64,000 bases of DNA, from contig JAFQBB010000051.1 in assembly GCA_017416805.1 (NCBI GenBank), forward strand, positions 33,088 through 97,087, written 5' to 3'. Source of the stretch: Bacteroidaceae bacterium (GTDB taxonomy: Bacteria; Bacteroidota; Bacteroidia; Bacteroidales; Bacteroidaceae). Below, piece after piece: positions 52,846-62,317 of the stretch. The translations under genes and the position numbers were made by a program. A model generated the notes under the pieces. It worked only from the letters and a program-made list of their open reading frames with translations. It was not told where the DNA came from and did no database searches. Numbering within the stretch: position 1 is the stretch's first letter; each line of letters begins with the position of its first letter.

Positions 52846-53895
52846 ATGGGAGAGATAAGTGCTATATTGTTGGAGTGGTATTCGCAAAACAAGCGTGAAC
52901 TTCCGTGGCGTGAATCAAAGGATGCATACCGTATTTGGGTATCTGAAATAATTTTACAACAGACCCGGGTTTCCCAAGGGTATGACTATTTTGTGCGGTT
53001 CATCAAGCGTTTCCCTACGGTAGAAGCTTTGGCTTTGGCCGATGAGGAAGAGGTTCTTGTCTATTGGCAAGGTTTGGGCTACTATTCGCGTGCAAGAAAT
53101 CTTCATGCGGCCTCTCGTCAGGTGGTTGCTATGGGTGGGATGCCTTGCACTTACGAAGGTGTGCGTTCGCTCAAAGGGGTGGGTGATTATACGGCGGCTG
53201 CTATCTGTTCGATTGCTTACGGTTTGCCTTATGCCGTTGTGGATGGTAATGTCTATCGCATCCTTTCGCGCTTGATGGGGATATCTGTTCCGATAGATTC
53301 TTCGTCTGGCAAACGTGAATTTGCCTTATTGGCCAATGAGCTTTTGGACAGAAGGCTTCCTGGGGAATATAATCAGGCCATCATGGATTTCGGGGCATTG
53401 CAATGCTTGCCTCAGTCACCTCAGTGCGAATCGTGTCCGTTGGCTGGCAGGTGTGTGGCTTATGCTTCGGGTACTGTTTCGCAATTTCCCGTCAAGCAGC
53501 ACCGCACAGCGACAAAGAATCGTTTCTTTAATTATATATATGTACGCGCGGGCGCATATACTTTTATATCTAAGAGGGAAGCTGACGACATTTGGCGAAA
53601 CCTTTACGAATTGCCTTTGGTCGAGACGGAGGAAGAAGTTGGGGAAGAGGAGTTTTATGCATTGCCACAATTGCAACGGTTGGTTGCCGAAAAGGAGAAA
53701 CCGCAATTCAGGTTGCTTTGCCGTGGTGTGAAGCATGTCTTGTCGCATCGTGTCATTTATGCAAACTTCTACGAAGCCGTTTTGCCCGAAAATACAAAAT
53801 CTTTTTCTTCCTGCTTGAAAATTCGGGAAGAGGAGTTGGATAAATATCCCGTATCGCGGTTAGTGAGTCTGTTTTTGGAAAAAAAGAAGGATTAG
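52846..53895 (+). CDS. mutY: A/G-specific adenine glycosylase
   Basis: 349 residues from the ATG at 52846 (MGEISAILLEWYSQNKRELPWRES). Removes adenine opposite 8-oxoguanine. Helix-hairpin-helix LKGVGDYTAAAICSIAY, catalytic aspartate in AVVDGNVYRILSR, [4Fe-4S] motif C-x6-C-x2-C-x5-C (CLPQSPQCESCPLAGRC), then a NUDIX-like C-terminal domain for 8-oxoG recognition. Ssb follows 58 bases later with its own promoter. Confidence 0.96.
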   Translation: MGEISAILLEWYSQNKRELPWRESKDAYRIWVSEIILQQTRVSQGYDYFVRFIKRFPTVEALALADEEEVLVYWQGLGYYSRARNLHAASRQVVAMGGMPCTYEGVRSLKGVGDYTAAAICSIAYGLPYAVVDGNVYRILSRLMGISVPIDSSSGKREFALLANELLDRRLPGEYNQAIMDFGALQCLPQSPQCESCPLAGRCVAYASGTVSQFPVKQHRTATKNRFFNYIYVRAGAYTFISKREADDIWRNLYELPLVETEEEVGEEEFYALPQLQRLVAEKEKPQFRLLCRGVKHVLSHRVIYANFYEAVLPENTKSFSSCLKIREEELDKYPVSRLVSLFLEKKKD

Positions 53896-53896
53896 A

Positions 53897-53928
53897 TTTG
53901 CAAGGTCGGAGAATAATGTGTACTTTTG
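53897..53928 (+). promoter_or_regulatory. Consensus promoter of ssb
   Basis: TTTG at 53897-53900, 20 bases, then TACTTTTG at 53921-53928. Both boxes match; the ssb ATG is 26 bases downstream. Confidence 0.85.
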
Positions 53929-53953
53929 AGCCATTATTTTAAAAGTAAGAATT

Positions 53954-54403
53954 ATGTCAGTTAATAAAGTGATATTGATAGGTAACGCAGGGCGCGATCC
54001 CGAAGTGCGTTATTTGGATAGCGGAGTGGCTGTAGCAACTTTGACGTTGGCAACGTCAGAACGTGGATATACGTTACAGAATGGTACACAAGTGCCTGAA
54101 CGTACAGAGTGGCACAACATCGTGTTGTGGCGCGGATTGGCTGAAGTGGCCGAGAAGTATGTGCGTAAAGGTGACAAATTGTATATCGAAGGCAAAATCC
54201 GTACACGTTCGTATGATGACCAGAATGGGGTGAAACGTTACGTGGTAGAGATTTTTGCAGACAATATGGAGATGCTTTCTGCACCTCGTCAAGCCGGTGC
54301 TCCTGGTGTTGGCGGACAACCACAAGCCCAACCACAAGCTGCACCCCAATCGCAGCCCGTCCAGTTTGTACAACCACAACCAGACGAAGGACTTCCTTTC
54401 TGA
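53954..54403 (+). CDS. ssb: Single-stranded DNA-binding protein
   Basis: 149 residues. OB fold with MSVNKVILIGNAGRDPEVRYL, then TEWHNIVLWRGLAEVAEKYVRKGDKLYIEGKIRTRSY. The linker is proline/glutamine-rich (QAQPQAAPQSQPVQFVQPQ) and the acidic tip DEGLPF is the usual partner-docking tail. Confidence 0.97.
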   Translation: MSVNKVILIGNAGRDPEVRYLDSGVAVATLTLATSERGYTLQNGTQVPERTEWHNIVLWRGLAEVAEKYVRKGDKLYIEGKIRTRSYDDQNGVKRYVVEIFADNMEMLSAPRQAGAPGVGGQPQAQPQAAPQSQPVQFVQPQPDEGLPF

Positions 54404-54541
54404 TTTTCTGAAGGATGCATGTAGAACCCCTTCGGTATGGGCTGATGGGTACACAGATTCTCTTCATCGGACAGTAAATGTATAAGATGAAGAGAACCTT
54501 ATTTTTTTTATATACAGATTGTTGAACTAAAACTAAATTCA

Positions 54542-55897
54542 TTGGATCCTGATTCGTATTTATACCAATTGGCAGGTTGGTTTGATGCCATTACGGTAAA
54601 CACCCCTACGTTGGGGGCTGTTATAGCTCTTGTATTGGCCGTCTTGTTATTATTCTGTTCGGGTTTTGTGTCGGCTTCTGAGATAGCATTCTTCTCGCTC
54701 TCTCCCAATGATCTGAACGAGATTGAGCAAAGCAACAAGACTTGCGACAAAAAGATCATGGCCTTGTTGGATGACTCGGAAAGATTGTTGGCCACAATCC
54801 TTATTTCCAACAACTTTGTGAATGTGACCATCATTATGTTGTGCAACTACTTCTTTGGTGAAGTGATTGATTTTGGTGTGGCCAAAGTGTTGGAGTTTCT
54901 TGTCCTTACGGTATTGTTGACCTTCCTTTTGTTGCTTTTTGGTGAGATTATGCCAAAAATCTATTCTTCGCAAAACACTTTGCCGTTTTGCAGGAGTGCC
55001 GCTTCTGTGTTGATGGTATTGCGTAAAGTTTTTTATCCCTTGTCCGGTTTGTTGATGCATTCGTCTTACATAGTCAACAGGGTTGTGACAAAGGAGAATC
55101 ACAATATTTCGGTTGACGAACTCTCGCAAGCTTTGGAATTGACCGACCGCGAAGAGATTAAGGAAGAACGGAATATCCTTAAAGGTATCATCCGTTTTGG
55201 CGACGAAACGGCCAAGGAGGTAATGACCTCCCGCCTTGATATGGTGGATTTGGATATCAACACGCCTTTTCATCAGGTGTTGCAGAGTGTTGTCGAAAAC
55301 GGATATTCACGTATGCCCGTATATGCAGGTTCGAGGGACAATATAAAAGGAATACTCTACATCAAGGACCTTTTACCCCACTTGACCAAAGGTGACAATT
55401 TCCGTTGGCAATCGCTTATACGTCCGCCTTATTTCGTGCCGGAGACTAAAATGATAGACGACCTTTTGCATGATTTCCAAAAGAATCATATTCACATTGC
55501 CGTGGTGGTCGATGAGTTTGGCGGAACTTCAGGTATTGTCACACTTGAAGATATCATCGAGGAAATTGTCGGTGAAATCAATGACGAATACGATGAAGAA
55601 GAACGCCAATATGTAAAGGTCGGCGAAAATTCATACATCTTCGAAGCTAAAATCTTGTTGGCCGATTTCTACAAAATCCTCTCGGTTGAAGAGGAGGAGT
55701 TCGACCCCATTGTAGGCGAAGCGGAAACCCTGGCCGGCCTTTTGTTGGAGATAAAGGGCGAGTTTCCCCATTTGCACGAAAAGTTGGAGTACGGGAAATA
55801 CACTTTTGAAGTGTTGGAGATGGATACCCGCCGAATCTTGAAAGTGAAAGTGGATGTGAATGAATCTTCTGCTACGGAAGAGTCTCAAGCTGATTAA
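54542..55897 (+). CDS. gldE: Gliding motility-associated protein GldE (CNNM/CBS, hemolysin C family)
   Basis: 451 residues. The start is a TTG at 54542 (reads as Met-DPDSYLYQLAGWF): no ATG precedes it in frame and the next Met is after the first helix, so a non-ATG start is very likely. The N-terminal CNNM/DUF21 membrane domain covers about residues 25-195. CBS pairs follow (MTSRLDMVDLDINTPFHQVL and VVVDEFGGTSGIVTLEDIIEEIVG), then a CorC_HlyC domain. The family is named for gliding in Flavobacterium; in gut species its role is probably divalent-ion transport. A phosphopantetheinyl transferase gene follows. Confidence 0.93.
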   Translation: MDPDSYLYQLAGWFDAITVNTPTLGAVIALVLAVLLLFCSGFVSASEIAFFSLSPNDLNEIEQSNKTCDKKIMALLDDSERLLATILISNNFVNVTIIMLCNYFFGEVIDFGVAKVLEFLVLTVLLTFLLLLFGEIMPKIYSSQNTLPFCRSAASVLMVLRKVFYPLSGLLMHSSYIVNRVVTKENHNISVDELSQALELTDREEIKEERNILKGIIRFGDETAKEVMTSRLDMVDLDINTPFHQVLQSVVENGYSRMPVYAGSRDNIKGILYIKDLLPHLTKGDNFRWQSLIRPPYFVPETKMIDDLLHDFQKNHIHIAVVVDEFGGTSGIVTLEDIIEEIVGEINDEYDEEERQYVKVGENSYIFEAKILLADFYKILSVEEEEFDPIVGEAETLAGLLLEIKGEFPHLHEKLEYGKYTFEVLEMDTRRILKVKVDVNESSATEESQAD

Positions 55898-55912
55898 TCC
55901 CCCCCTCATATC

Positions 55913-56560
55913 ATGCCTCTCTACCATAAGAACATTTCGAAAGAAGGCGATTTTCTTGTTGCCGTTTGGCAGATAACGGAAACTGCTGAAGAGTTGGTCT
56001 CCCCTTTGCCTGATGGAGAATCTTTGTTGGCCGAAGCTGTTGGAAGGTTTAAGTCAGTTTCGCGTCGGGCTGAATGGTTGGCCGTAAGGCGTCTTATGCA
56101 CGAAGTGGGATGCAGGGAAGTCATAAAGTATCATCCTTCGGGGCGTCCCTATCTTGAAAGCGGAAGTTCCCAGATCAGTATTTCCCATACTCGCGGGTAT
56201 GCGGCTATAGCACTTCATCGCACTCTTCCGGTTGGTATTGACATTGAGCAACGAGCCGAAAAGGTCTGTCGTGTGAAGGATAAATTTCTCTCCAACGAGG
56301 AAAAAAGTTTTCTCCCGTCTGAGAAAAAAAATGTAGAGGCATTGCTTGTCATTTGGACGGCCAAAGAGGCAATCTTCAAGTTGGTGGATAGGGAAGGGAT
56401 TGACTTTGCCGAACATTTTCATGTTTCGCCTTTTGGACTTGCTGAAGAGGGATGTCTTCAAGCGTATGAGACATTTACTGACGAGCAACTTCATTTTGAA
56501 TGCGACTATCGGATTTATCCCGATTTTGTACTCACTCTGGCACAGAAATTAATTCTTTAG
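55913..56560 (+). CDS. 4'-phosphopantetheinyl transferase superfamily protein
   Basis: 215 residues. The two ACPS-type motifs are present: GIDIEQRAEKV (Asp-Ile-Glu) and WTAKEAIFKLVDREGIDFAEHF. It transfers the phosphopantetheine arm of CoA to a carrier protein (Sfp-type). It starts 15 bases after gldE ends; this pairing is common in Bacteroidales. Confidence 0.92.
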   Translation: MPLYHKNISKEGDFLVAVWQITETAEELVSPLPDGESLLAEAVGRFKSVSRRAEWLAVRRLMHEVGCREVIKYHPSGRPYLESGSSQISISHTRGYAAIALHRTLPVGIDIEQRAEKVCRVKDKFLSNEEKSFLPSEKKNVEALLVIWTAKEAIFKLVDREGIDFAEHFHVSPFGLAEEGCLQAYETFTDEQLHFECDYRIYPDFVLTLAQKLIL

Positions 56561-56651
56561 ATGCAGATTATATATATGGCAAGAATGAATCCGTGTCATC
56601 CGTGTCATCTGCGTCTAAGGAATATAGCGATAATGTAATATTGGTTGTAGA

Positions 56652-57986
56652 ATGAAAAAATATCCCGAATATATACTCAATGCCCTTGAGGCAATGAAGA
56701 TAGTGCAACTCAATCCTATGCAGGAGGCGGCTATCGATGCTTGGAGTGAAGGTAAAGACCTTGTATTGCTATCGCCCACAGGGTCAGGTAAGACATTGGC
56801 TTATCTTTTGCCATTACTCGGTCGTCTGCAACCCGATGTGGAAGGAGTGCAAGCCGTGGTGTTAGTACCTTCGCGTGAGTTGGCTTTACAGACAGAGCAG
56901 GTTTTCAAGTCTATGAATACTTCTTTCAAGGCTGTAAGTTGCTATGGCGGACGGCCAGCGATGGATGAACACCGCACGCTTAAAGGTGTGCGCCCGGCTT
57001 TGGTTATCGCTACTCCAGGCCGGATGAATGACCATTTGGGTAAAGGGAATATTGACGCATCTGCCATACGTACATTGGTGATTGACGAGTTCGACAAGAG
57101 CCTTGAATTGGGTTTTCATGATGAAATGGAAAGTGTCATTTCTCGTCTCCCGTCTTTACGGCGACGTTTTCTGCTTTCAGCTACTGATGCTGATGAAATT
57201 CCTTTATTTGCCGGTGTCGGCAATCAAGCCATCCGGTTGGATTTCCTTTGTGAGGAAGAGCAGATTCCTTCACGCATTCGCTTGCATGTAGTGCATTCGC
57301 CCGAGAAGGATAAACTTGGAGCCCTTGGCGACTTGTTATGTACCTTTGGCGAAGAGTCAACTCTTGTATTCGTAAATTATCGTGAAGCGGTCGAAAGGGT
57401 AGGGAAGTACTTGCAATCAGCCGGAATCGGTTGTTGCATGTTTCACGGAGGTATGGAGCAACCCGATCGTGAACGGGCGCTTTACCGCTTTTGCAATGGC
57501 AGTTGCCATGTGTTTGTATGTACTGACCTTGCGGCTCGCGGATTGGACATTCCTCATATCGACAATGTGGTTCATTACCACTTACCGGCCAATGAGGATG
57601 GTTACATTCACCGTAATGGACGGACAGCCCGTTGGGAAGCCGAAGGAAACGCTTTTCTCCTGATTCATTCTGAAGAAAAAGTCCCCGAATATGTACGTGA
57701 TACCCCAGAAGAATACCTTCTTCCTGCCAATCCGCCTAAACCCAAACCGGCCAAATGGGCTACTATATATATAGGTAAAGGGAAAAAGGACAAGTTGAGC
57801 AAAGGAGACATCATGGGATTCCTTTCCAAGAAAGGCGGCCTCAACAGGGATGATGTAGGGCGCATAGATGTGAAGGAACACTATGCATTTGTGGCAATCC
57901 TTCGCAAGAAACTGGCACACACACTCAACCTTGTGCGTGGAGAAAAGATTAAAGGAATGAAAACGCTGTTTGAGGAAGCACGATGA
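56652..57986 (+). CDS. DEAD-box-type RNA helicase with DbpA-like tail
   Basis: 444 residues. Ordered helicase motifs: Q motif region VQLNPMQEAAI, LSPTGSGKT (I), VLVPSRELALQ (Ia), VIATPGRM (Ib), VIDEFD (II; DEFD rather than DEAD), LLSATD (III), VFVNYREAVERV (IV), VFVCTDLAARGLDIP (V) and YIHRNGRTARW (VI). The C-terminal region (ATIYIGKGKKDKLSKGDIMGFLSKKGGL) resembles the DbpA RNA-binding domain, so 23S rRNA/ribosome maturation is likely. Motif II as DEFD is unusual but retains the acidic pair. Confidence 0.93.
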   Translation: MKKYPEYILNALEAMKIVQLNPMQEAAIDAWSEGKDLVLLSPTGSGKTLAYLLPLLGRLQPDVEGVQAVVLVPSRELALQTEQVFKSMNTSFKAVSCYGGRPAMDEHRTLKGVRPALVIATPGRMNDHLGKGNIDASAIRTLVIDEFDKSLELGFHDEMESVISRLPSLRRRFLLSATDADEIPLFAGVGNQAIRLDFLCEEEQIPSRIRLHVVHSPEKDKLGALGDLLCTFGEESTLVFVNYREAVERVGKYLQSAGIGCCMFHGGMEQPDRERALYRFCNGSCHVFVCTDLAARGLDIPHIDNVVHYHLPANEDGYIHRNGRTARWEAEGNAFLLIHSEEKVPEYVRDTPEEYLLPANPPKPKPAKWATIYIGKGKKDKLSKGDIMGFLSKKGGLNRDDVGRIDVKEHYAFVAILRKKLAHTLNLVRGEKIKGMKTLFEEAR

Positions 57987-58546
57987 ATGGAGGAGGTTCA
58001 AGGTTCAAGGTTCAAAGTTTAAGGTTCAAGGTTCAAGGCTTAGGGTTTGCAAGACTATTGGCTTTAACTCCTAACGAGCGAAGCGAAGTGATTTTTCGCT
58101 ACCACTCAAGGAAACTTCTCCTTTAACTCCTTAGCTTAACTCCTTTGGTTCAAAGTTTAAAGTTCAAGGTTTAGGGTTCAAGGTATAGGGTTTAGGGTTG
58201 ACTATTGGCTTTAACTCCTAACGAGCGAAGCGAAGTGATTTTTCGCTACCACTCAAGGAAACTTCTCCTTTAACTCCTTAGCTTAACTCCTTTGGTTTAA
58301 ACCTTAAACCTTGAACTTTAAACTTTAAACCTTAAACCTTGAACCTTGAACTTTTCATTCCTTCCAATTACACATTGAAAGCGAATTTGATTAAAAAAAC
58401 AACAAGTTGAAAGAAAAATAACCTATTTTGTGTACATTTTGTATAAAATAGTTGGTAGGGTAGAAAATAATATGTAATTTCGCGCCGTCAATTAGATGAC
58501 CATTGTATTCTTAAAACTAAAATTGTATAACATAAAACTATAAAAA
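57987..58546. repeat. Gene-free region with an exact 98-bp direct repeat and GGTTCAAGG-type tandem repeats
   Basis: 560 bases. A 98-bp sequence (GACTATTGGCTTTAACTCCT onward, ending TCCTTTGGTT) is present identically at 58053-58150 and 58200-58297. Around it are many GTTCAAGGTTCAAAGTTTAA words in plus and minus orientation, some with TTTAGGGTTTAGGGTT-like stretches. The serC promoter region starts near 58430. No ORF. Confidence 0.9.
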
Positions 58547-59614
58547 ATGAAAAAGCATAATTTCAATGCAGGACCCTCCATCTTACCCCGTGAGGTAATC
58601 GAACAAACAGCTCAGGCAGTGTTGGATTTCAACGGCTCAGGCTTGTCTATTCTGGAAATCAGCCACCGTGCAAAGGACTTTCAACCGGTTGTTGACGAAG
58701 CTGTTGCTCTGTTCAAGGAACTTCTTAATATTCCTGAAGGATATTCGGTACTCTTCTTGGGAGGTGGTGCCAGCATGGAATTCTGTATGGTACCTTTCAA
58801 CTTCTTGGAAAAGAAGGCCGCTTATCTGAACACAGGTGTATGGGCCAAGAAGGCCATGAAAGAAGCCAAAGGATTCGGCGAAGTGGTTGAAGTGGCATCT
58901 TCTGCAGAAGCAACTTATACCTATATCCCCAAAGACTATACCGTACCTGCTGATGTGGATTACTTCCATATCACAACCAACAATACTATCTATGGTACCG
59001 AGTTGAAAGAAGACCTCGACGTGAACGTGCCTATGATTGCCGACATGTCATCTGACATCTTCTCTCGTCCCATCGATGTGAGCAAGTATATCTGTATCTA
59101 TGGTGGTGCTCAGAAGAACCTGGCCCCCGCCGGTGTCACTTTCGTTATCGTGAAGAACGAAGCTTTGGGCAAGGTATCACGCTACATCCCCACCATGTTG
59201 AACTATCAGACACACATCGACGGTGGTTCAATGTTCAATACTCCTCCTGTACTTCCCATCTATACAGCCCTCCAGACTCTCCGTTGGATCAAGGCTCAAG
59301 GTGGTGTGAAGGAGATGGAGCGTCGCGCTATCGAAAAGGCAGACATGCTGTATGCCGAAATCGACCGCAACAAGATGTTCGTCGGTACAGCCGCTAAGGA
59401 AGACCGTTCACGCATGAACATCTGCTTCGTGATGGCTCCCGAATACAAGGATTTGGAGGCAGACTTCATGAAGTTCGCTACAGAGCGTGGTATGGTCGGC
59501 ATCAAGGGTCACCGTTCAGTAGGTGGTTTCCGTGCATCTTGCTACAACGCTATGCCGAAAGAGAGCGTACAGGCACTGATTGATTGCATGAAGGAATTTG
59601 AAGCAATGCATTGA
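58547..59614 (+). CDS. serC: Phosphoserine aminotransferase
   Basis: 355 residues. Class V aminotransferase: [21 protein letters not shown], then [11 protein letters not shown], the PLP lysine in [22 protein letters not shown] (as GGAQKNLAP), and [20 protein letters not shown]. It makes phosphoserine from 3-phosphohydroxypyruvate with glutamate. First of the serine run; serA follows after 176 bases. Confidence 0.97.
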   Translation: MKKHNFNAGPSILPREVIEQTAQAVLDFNGSGLSILEISHRAKDFQPVVDEAVALFKELLNIPEGYSVLFLGGGASMEFCMVPFNFLEKKAAYLNTGVWAKKAMKEAKGFGEVVEVASSAEATYTYIPKDYTVPADVDYFHITTNNTIYGTELKEDLDVNVPMIADMSSDIFSRPIDVSKYICIYGGAQKNLAPAGVTFVIVKNEALGKVSRYIPTMLNYQTHIDGGSMFNTPPVLPIYTALQTLRWIKAQGGVKEMERRAIEKADMLYAEIDRNKMFVGTAAKEDRSRMNICFVMAPEYKDLEADFMKFATERGMVGIKGHRSVGGFRASCYNAMPKESVQALIDCMKEFEAMH

Positions 59615-59790
59615 TTGTTAATATAGAACACAGAGACACGGAGACGCAGAGAGTCTTAGACAAAATATAATTCTTAGACATAAGAACACAAGAACATAAG
59701 TTCTATTCTCTTCTGTTCTTTTGTTCTTCTGTCAAAAAGAAAAAACTCTGTGTCTTTGTGTCTCTGTGTTCTAAATAAAAAGATAAAACG
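59615..59790. repeat. Paired 'CACAGAGACACGGAGACG' motifs between serC and serA
   Basis: Two facing motifs (59627-59653 and 59743-59775) of the CGCAGAGACGCAGAG family, complementary enough to pair around an AAGAACACAAGAACATAAG-type centre. This is the longest pairing of the family in the window. Confidence 0.65.
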
Positions 59791-60711
59791 ATGAAAATAT
59801 TAGTTGCAACAGACAAACCGTTCGCCAAAGTGGCCGTTGACGGTATCCGTAAAGAGATAGAAGCAGCAGGTTACGAACTCGTACTGTTGGAGAAATATGG
59901 CGAGAAAGCCAACTTGTTGAATGCTGTGGCCGATGTCGATGCCATCATTATCCGTAGCGATGTGATAGATGCAGAGGTACTCGATGCCGCCAAGCAGTTG
60001 AAGATTGTTGTACGTGCCGGTGCCGGTTATGACAACGTAGATTTGGAAGCCGCCACCGCTCATGGTGTTTGCGTGATGAACACTCCCGGTCAGAACTCCA
60101 ATGCCGTAGCTGAATTGGCTCTCGGTATGATGGTGATGGCTGTACGTAACATGTACAACGGTACTTCAGGTACTGAGTTGAAAGGCAAGAAACTGGGTAT
60201 CCATGCTTATGGTAACGTTGGCCGCAATGTGGCTCGTATCGCCAAAGGATTCGGCATGGAAATCTATGCTTACGATGCATTCTGCCCCAAGGAAGTGATT
60301 GAAGCCGATGGTGCCAAGGCCGTAGATTCTGCCGAAGAACTCTATGCAGCTTGCGATGTCATCTCTCTGCACATCCCTGCAACAGCCGAGACAAAGAACT
60401 CTATCAACTACGACCTCGTAGGCCGTATGCCTAAGGGTGGCCTTTTGGTAAACACCGCCCGTAAGGAAGTTATTGACGAAGCCAGCCTTATCAAGTTGAT
60501 GGAAGAGCGTGCCGATTTGAAATATGTGACAGACATCATGCCTGCTGCCAATGCCGAGTTTGCCGAGAAGTTCCCCGCACGTTACTTCTCTACCCCCAAG
60601 AAGATGGGTGCACAGACAGCTGAGGCAAACATCAATGCCGGTATTGCTGCTGCCCAACAGATTGTAGGTTTCCTGAAAGACGGTTGCGAACGTTTCAGAG
60701 TAAATAAGTAA
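59791..60711 (+). CDS. serA: D-3-phosphoglycerate dehydrogenase
   Basis: 306 residues, a short form without the C-terminal ACT domain, so feedback control by serine through ACT is not expected. The NAD Rossmann motif LGIHAYGNVGRNVARI, the catalytic arginine (VVRAGAGYDNVD region; GLLVNTARKEVIDE) and the glutamate/histidine positions are present, though the usual C-terminal His is shifted. It starts the serine pathway from 3-phosphoglycerate. Confidence 0.92.
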   Translation: MKILVATDKPFAKVAVDGIRKEIEAAGYELVLLEKYGEKANLLNAVADVDAIIIRSDVIDAEVLDAAKQLKIVVRAGAGYDNVDLEAATAHGVCVMNTPGQNSNAVAELALGMMVMAVRNMYNGTSGTELKGKKLGIHAYGNVGRNVARIAKGFGMEIYAYDAFCPKEVIEADGAKAVDSAEELYAACDVISLHIPATAETKNSINYDLVGRMPKGGLLVNTARKEVIDEASLIKLMEERADLKYVTDIMPAANAEFAEKFPARYFSTPKKMGAQTAEANINAGIAAAQQIVGFLKDGCERFRVNK

Positions 60712-60713
60712 TA

Positions 60714-60838
60714 AATATGCTAATGTGCTAATATGACAATGTGCTAATGTGCTAATATGACAATGTGACAATTGTAATAGTGCCGCATGGTCATTAGCAA
60801 ATTAGCAAATTAGCACATTGTCACATTAATCAATATTA
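60714..60838. repeat. GCTAATGTGCTAATATG repeats, in both orientations, between serA and the DUF1015 gene
   Basis: Short direct units of the form AATGTGCTAATATGACA are followed, 50 bases on, by their inverse (AATTAGCAAATTAGCACATTGTCACATT). The same words occur at 24646-24730. The two arms could form a long imperfect hairpin. Confidence 0.75.
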
Positions 60839-60840
60839 TC

Positions 60841-62088
60841 ATGGCCATTATAAAACCATTCAAAGGAATACGCCCACCACAAGCATTGGTGGAGCAGGTA
60901 GAGAGCCGTCCTTACGACGTGCTTAATTCAGAAGAAGCACGTGCCGAAGCTGGCGACAATGAGAAATCACTCTACCACATCATCAAGCCCGAAATAGATT
61001 TTCCAGTAGGAACTGATGAGCACGACCCGCGTGTATATGACAAGGCTGCTGAGAACTTCCAGAAGTTTCAGGATATGGGTTGGCTGGTGCAGGACGACAA
61101 GGAGAACTACTACGTCTATGCCCAGACAATGAACGGCAAGACCCAATACGGTTTGGTTGTTTGTGCATACGTGGATGACTACATGAACGGTGTCATCAAG
61201 AAGCACGAATTGACCCGTCGCGACAAGGAGGAAGACCGCATGAAGCATGTCCGTGTGAACAATGCCAATGTGGAGCCTGTCTTCTTTGCCTATCCCGACA
61301 ATGCCAAACTCGATGCTCTTGTAGCCAAATATACGGCCAAGACACCCGTCTATGATTTCATTGCTCCCATCGACGGCTTTGGTCATCAGTTTTGGATTAT
61401 TGACGAAGCAGAGGATATCGAAGCCATCACTGCTGAATTTGCCGCCATGCCTGCCCTTTACATTGCTGACGGACATCATCGTAGTGCTGCTGCCGCTCTC
61501 GTAGGTGCTGAAAAGGCCAAGCAGAATCCCAATCACCGCGGAGACGAAGAATACAACTACTTCATGGCCGTATGTTTTCCTGCCGGTCAGCTGACTATCA
61601 TCGACTACAACCGCGTGGTGAAGGACCTCAACGGACTCACTGCCCAACAGTTCCTCGATGCAGTGAGCCGGAATTTCATTGTAGAAGAGAAAGGCGAGGA
61701 TATCTATAAGCCCAACGCATTGCACAACTTCTCACTCTATCTCGAGGGCAAGTGGTACAGCCTCACAGCCAAAGAGGGTACTTACGATGACAATGACCCT
61801 ATCGGTGTGCTCGATGTCACCATCTCATCCAATCTGATTCTCGATGAAATCCTTGGCATCAAAGACCTCCGCAGCGACAAGCGTATCGACTTCGTAGGTG
61901 GTATCCGCGGACTTGGTGAGTTGAAAAAGCGTGTGGATAGTGGCGAGATGAAAGTTGCTTTGGCCCTCTATCCCGTCAGCATGAAACAGCTGATGGACAT
62001 TGCCGACAGCGGTAACATTATGCCTCCCAAGACCACCTGGTTTGAACCCAAACTCCGCTCCGGATTGGTAATACACAAACTGGTGTAA
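60841..62088 (+). CDS. DUF1015 family protein
   Basis: 415 residues. The signature is AIIKPFKGIRPPQALVEQVESRPYDVLNSEEA at the start, YIADGHHRSAAAALVGAEKA near residue 210, and DFVGGIRGLGELKKRVDSGEMKVALALYPVSMKQLMDIADSGNIMPPKTTWFEPKLRSGLVIHKL at the end. The family is widespread and sits next to serA/serC in many bacteria; the enzymatic role is not established, but a link to serine metabolism is likely. It has an invariant DGHHR motif. Confidence 0.93.
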   Translation: MAIIKPFKGIRPPQALVEQVESRPYDVLNSEEARAEAGDNEKSLYHIIKPEIDFPVGTDEHDPRVYDKAAENFQKFQDMGWLVQDDKENYYVYAQTMNGKTQYGLVVCAYVDDYMNGVIKKHELTRRDKEEDRMKHVRVNNANVEPVFFAYPDNAKLDALVAKYTAKTPVYDFIAPIDGFGHQFWIIDEAEDIEAITAEFAAMPALYIADGHHRSAAAALVGAEKAKQNPNHRGDEEYNYFMAVCFPAGQLTIIDYNRVVKDLNGLTAQQFLDAVSRNFIVEEKGEDIYKPNALHNFSLYLEGKWYSLTAKEGTYDDNDPIGVLDVTISSNLILDEILGIKDLRSDKRIDFVGGIRGLGELKKRVDSGEMKVALALYPVSMKQLMDIADSGNIMPPKTTWFEPKLRSGLVIHKLV

Positions 62089-62124
62089 GAAAGTATAAGT
62101 TCAAGTGAGGATATCTCATTTTAG

Positions 62125-62183
62125 GCGCGGATTACACGGATTTTGCATAATAACATTAAAATAGCAATCCGTGTAATCCGCGC
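62125..62183. repeat. 18-bp perfect inverted repeat after the DUF1015 gene
   Basis: GCGCGGATTACACGGATT (62125-62142) is fully complementary to 62166-62183. It lies 37 bases after the stop of the DUF1015 gene and could terminate its transcript. Confidence 0.8.
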
Positions 62184-62260
62184 TTGAATTTATTTTTGCT
62201 TCCCTTTCTTATTCTGATTCAAGTTTAGTTCGAGCTAAGCTCTCATCAGTTTCACAGTCG

Positions 62261-62288
62261 CATGTAGAAATGCTTATGCTTCTACATG
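62261..62288. other. 9-bp hairpin CATGTAGAA / TTCTACATG
   Basis: CATGTAGAA (62261-62269) pairs perfectly with TTCTACATG (62280-62288) around a 10-base loop. Function unknown. Confidence 0.55.
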
Positions 62289-62317
62289 TTGCTAATCTCT
62301 TATCAATAACGCTCTCC

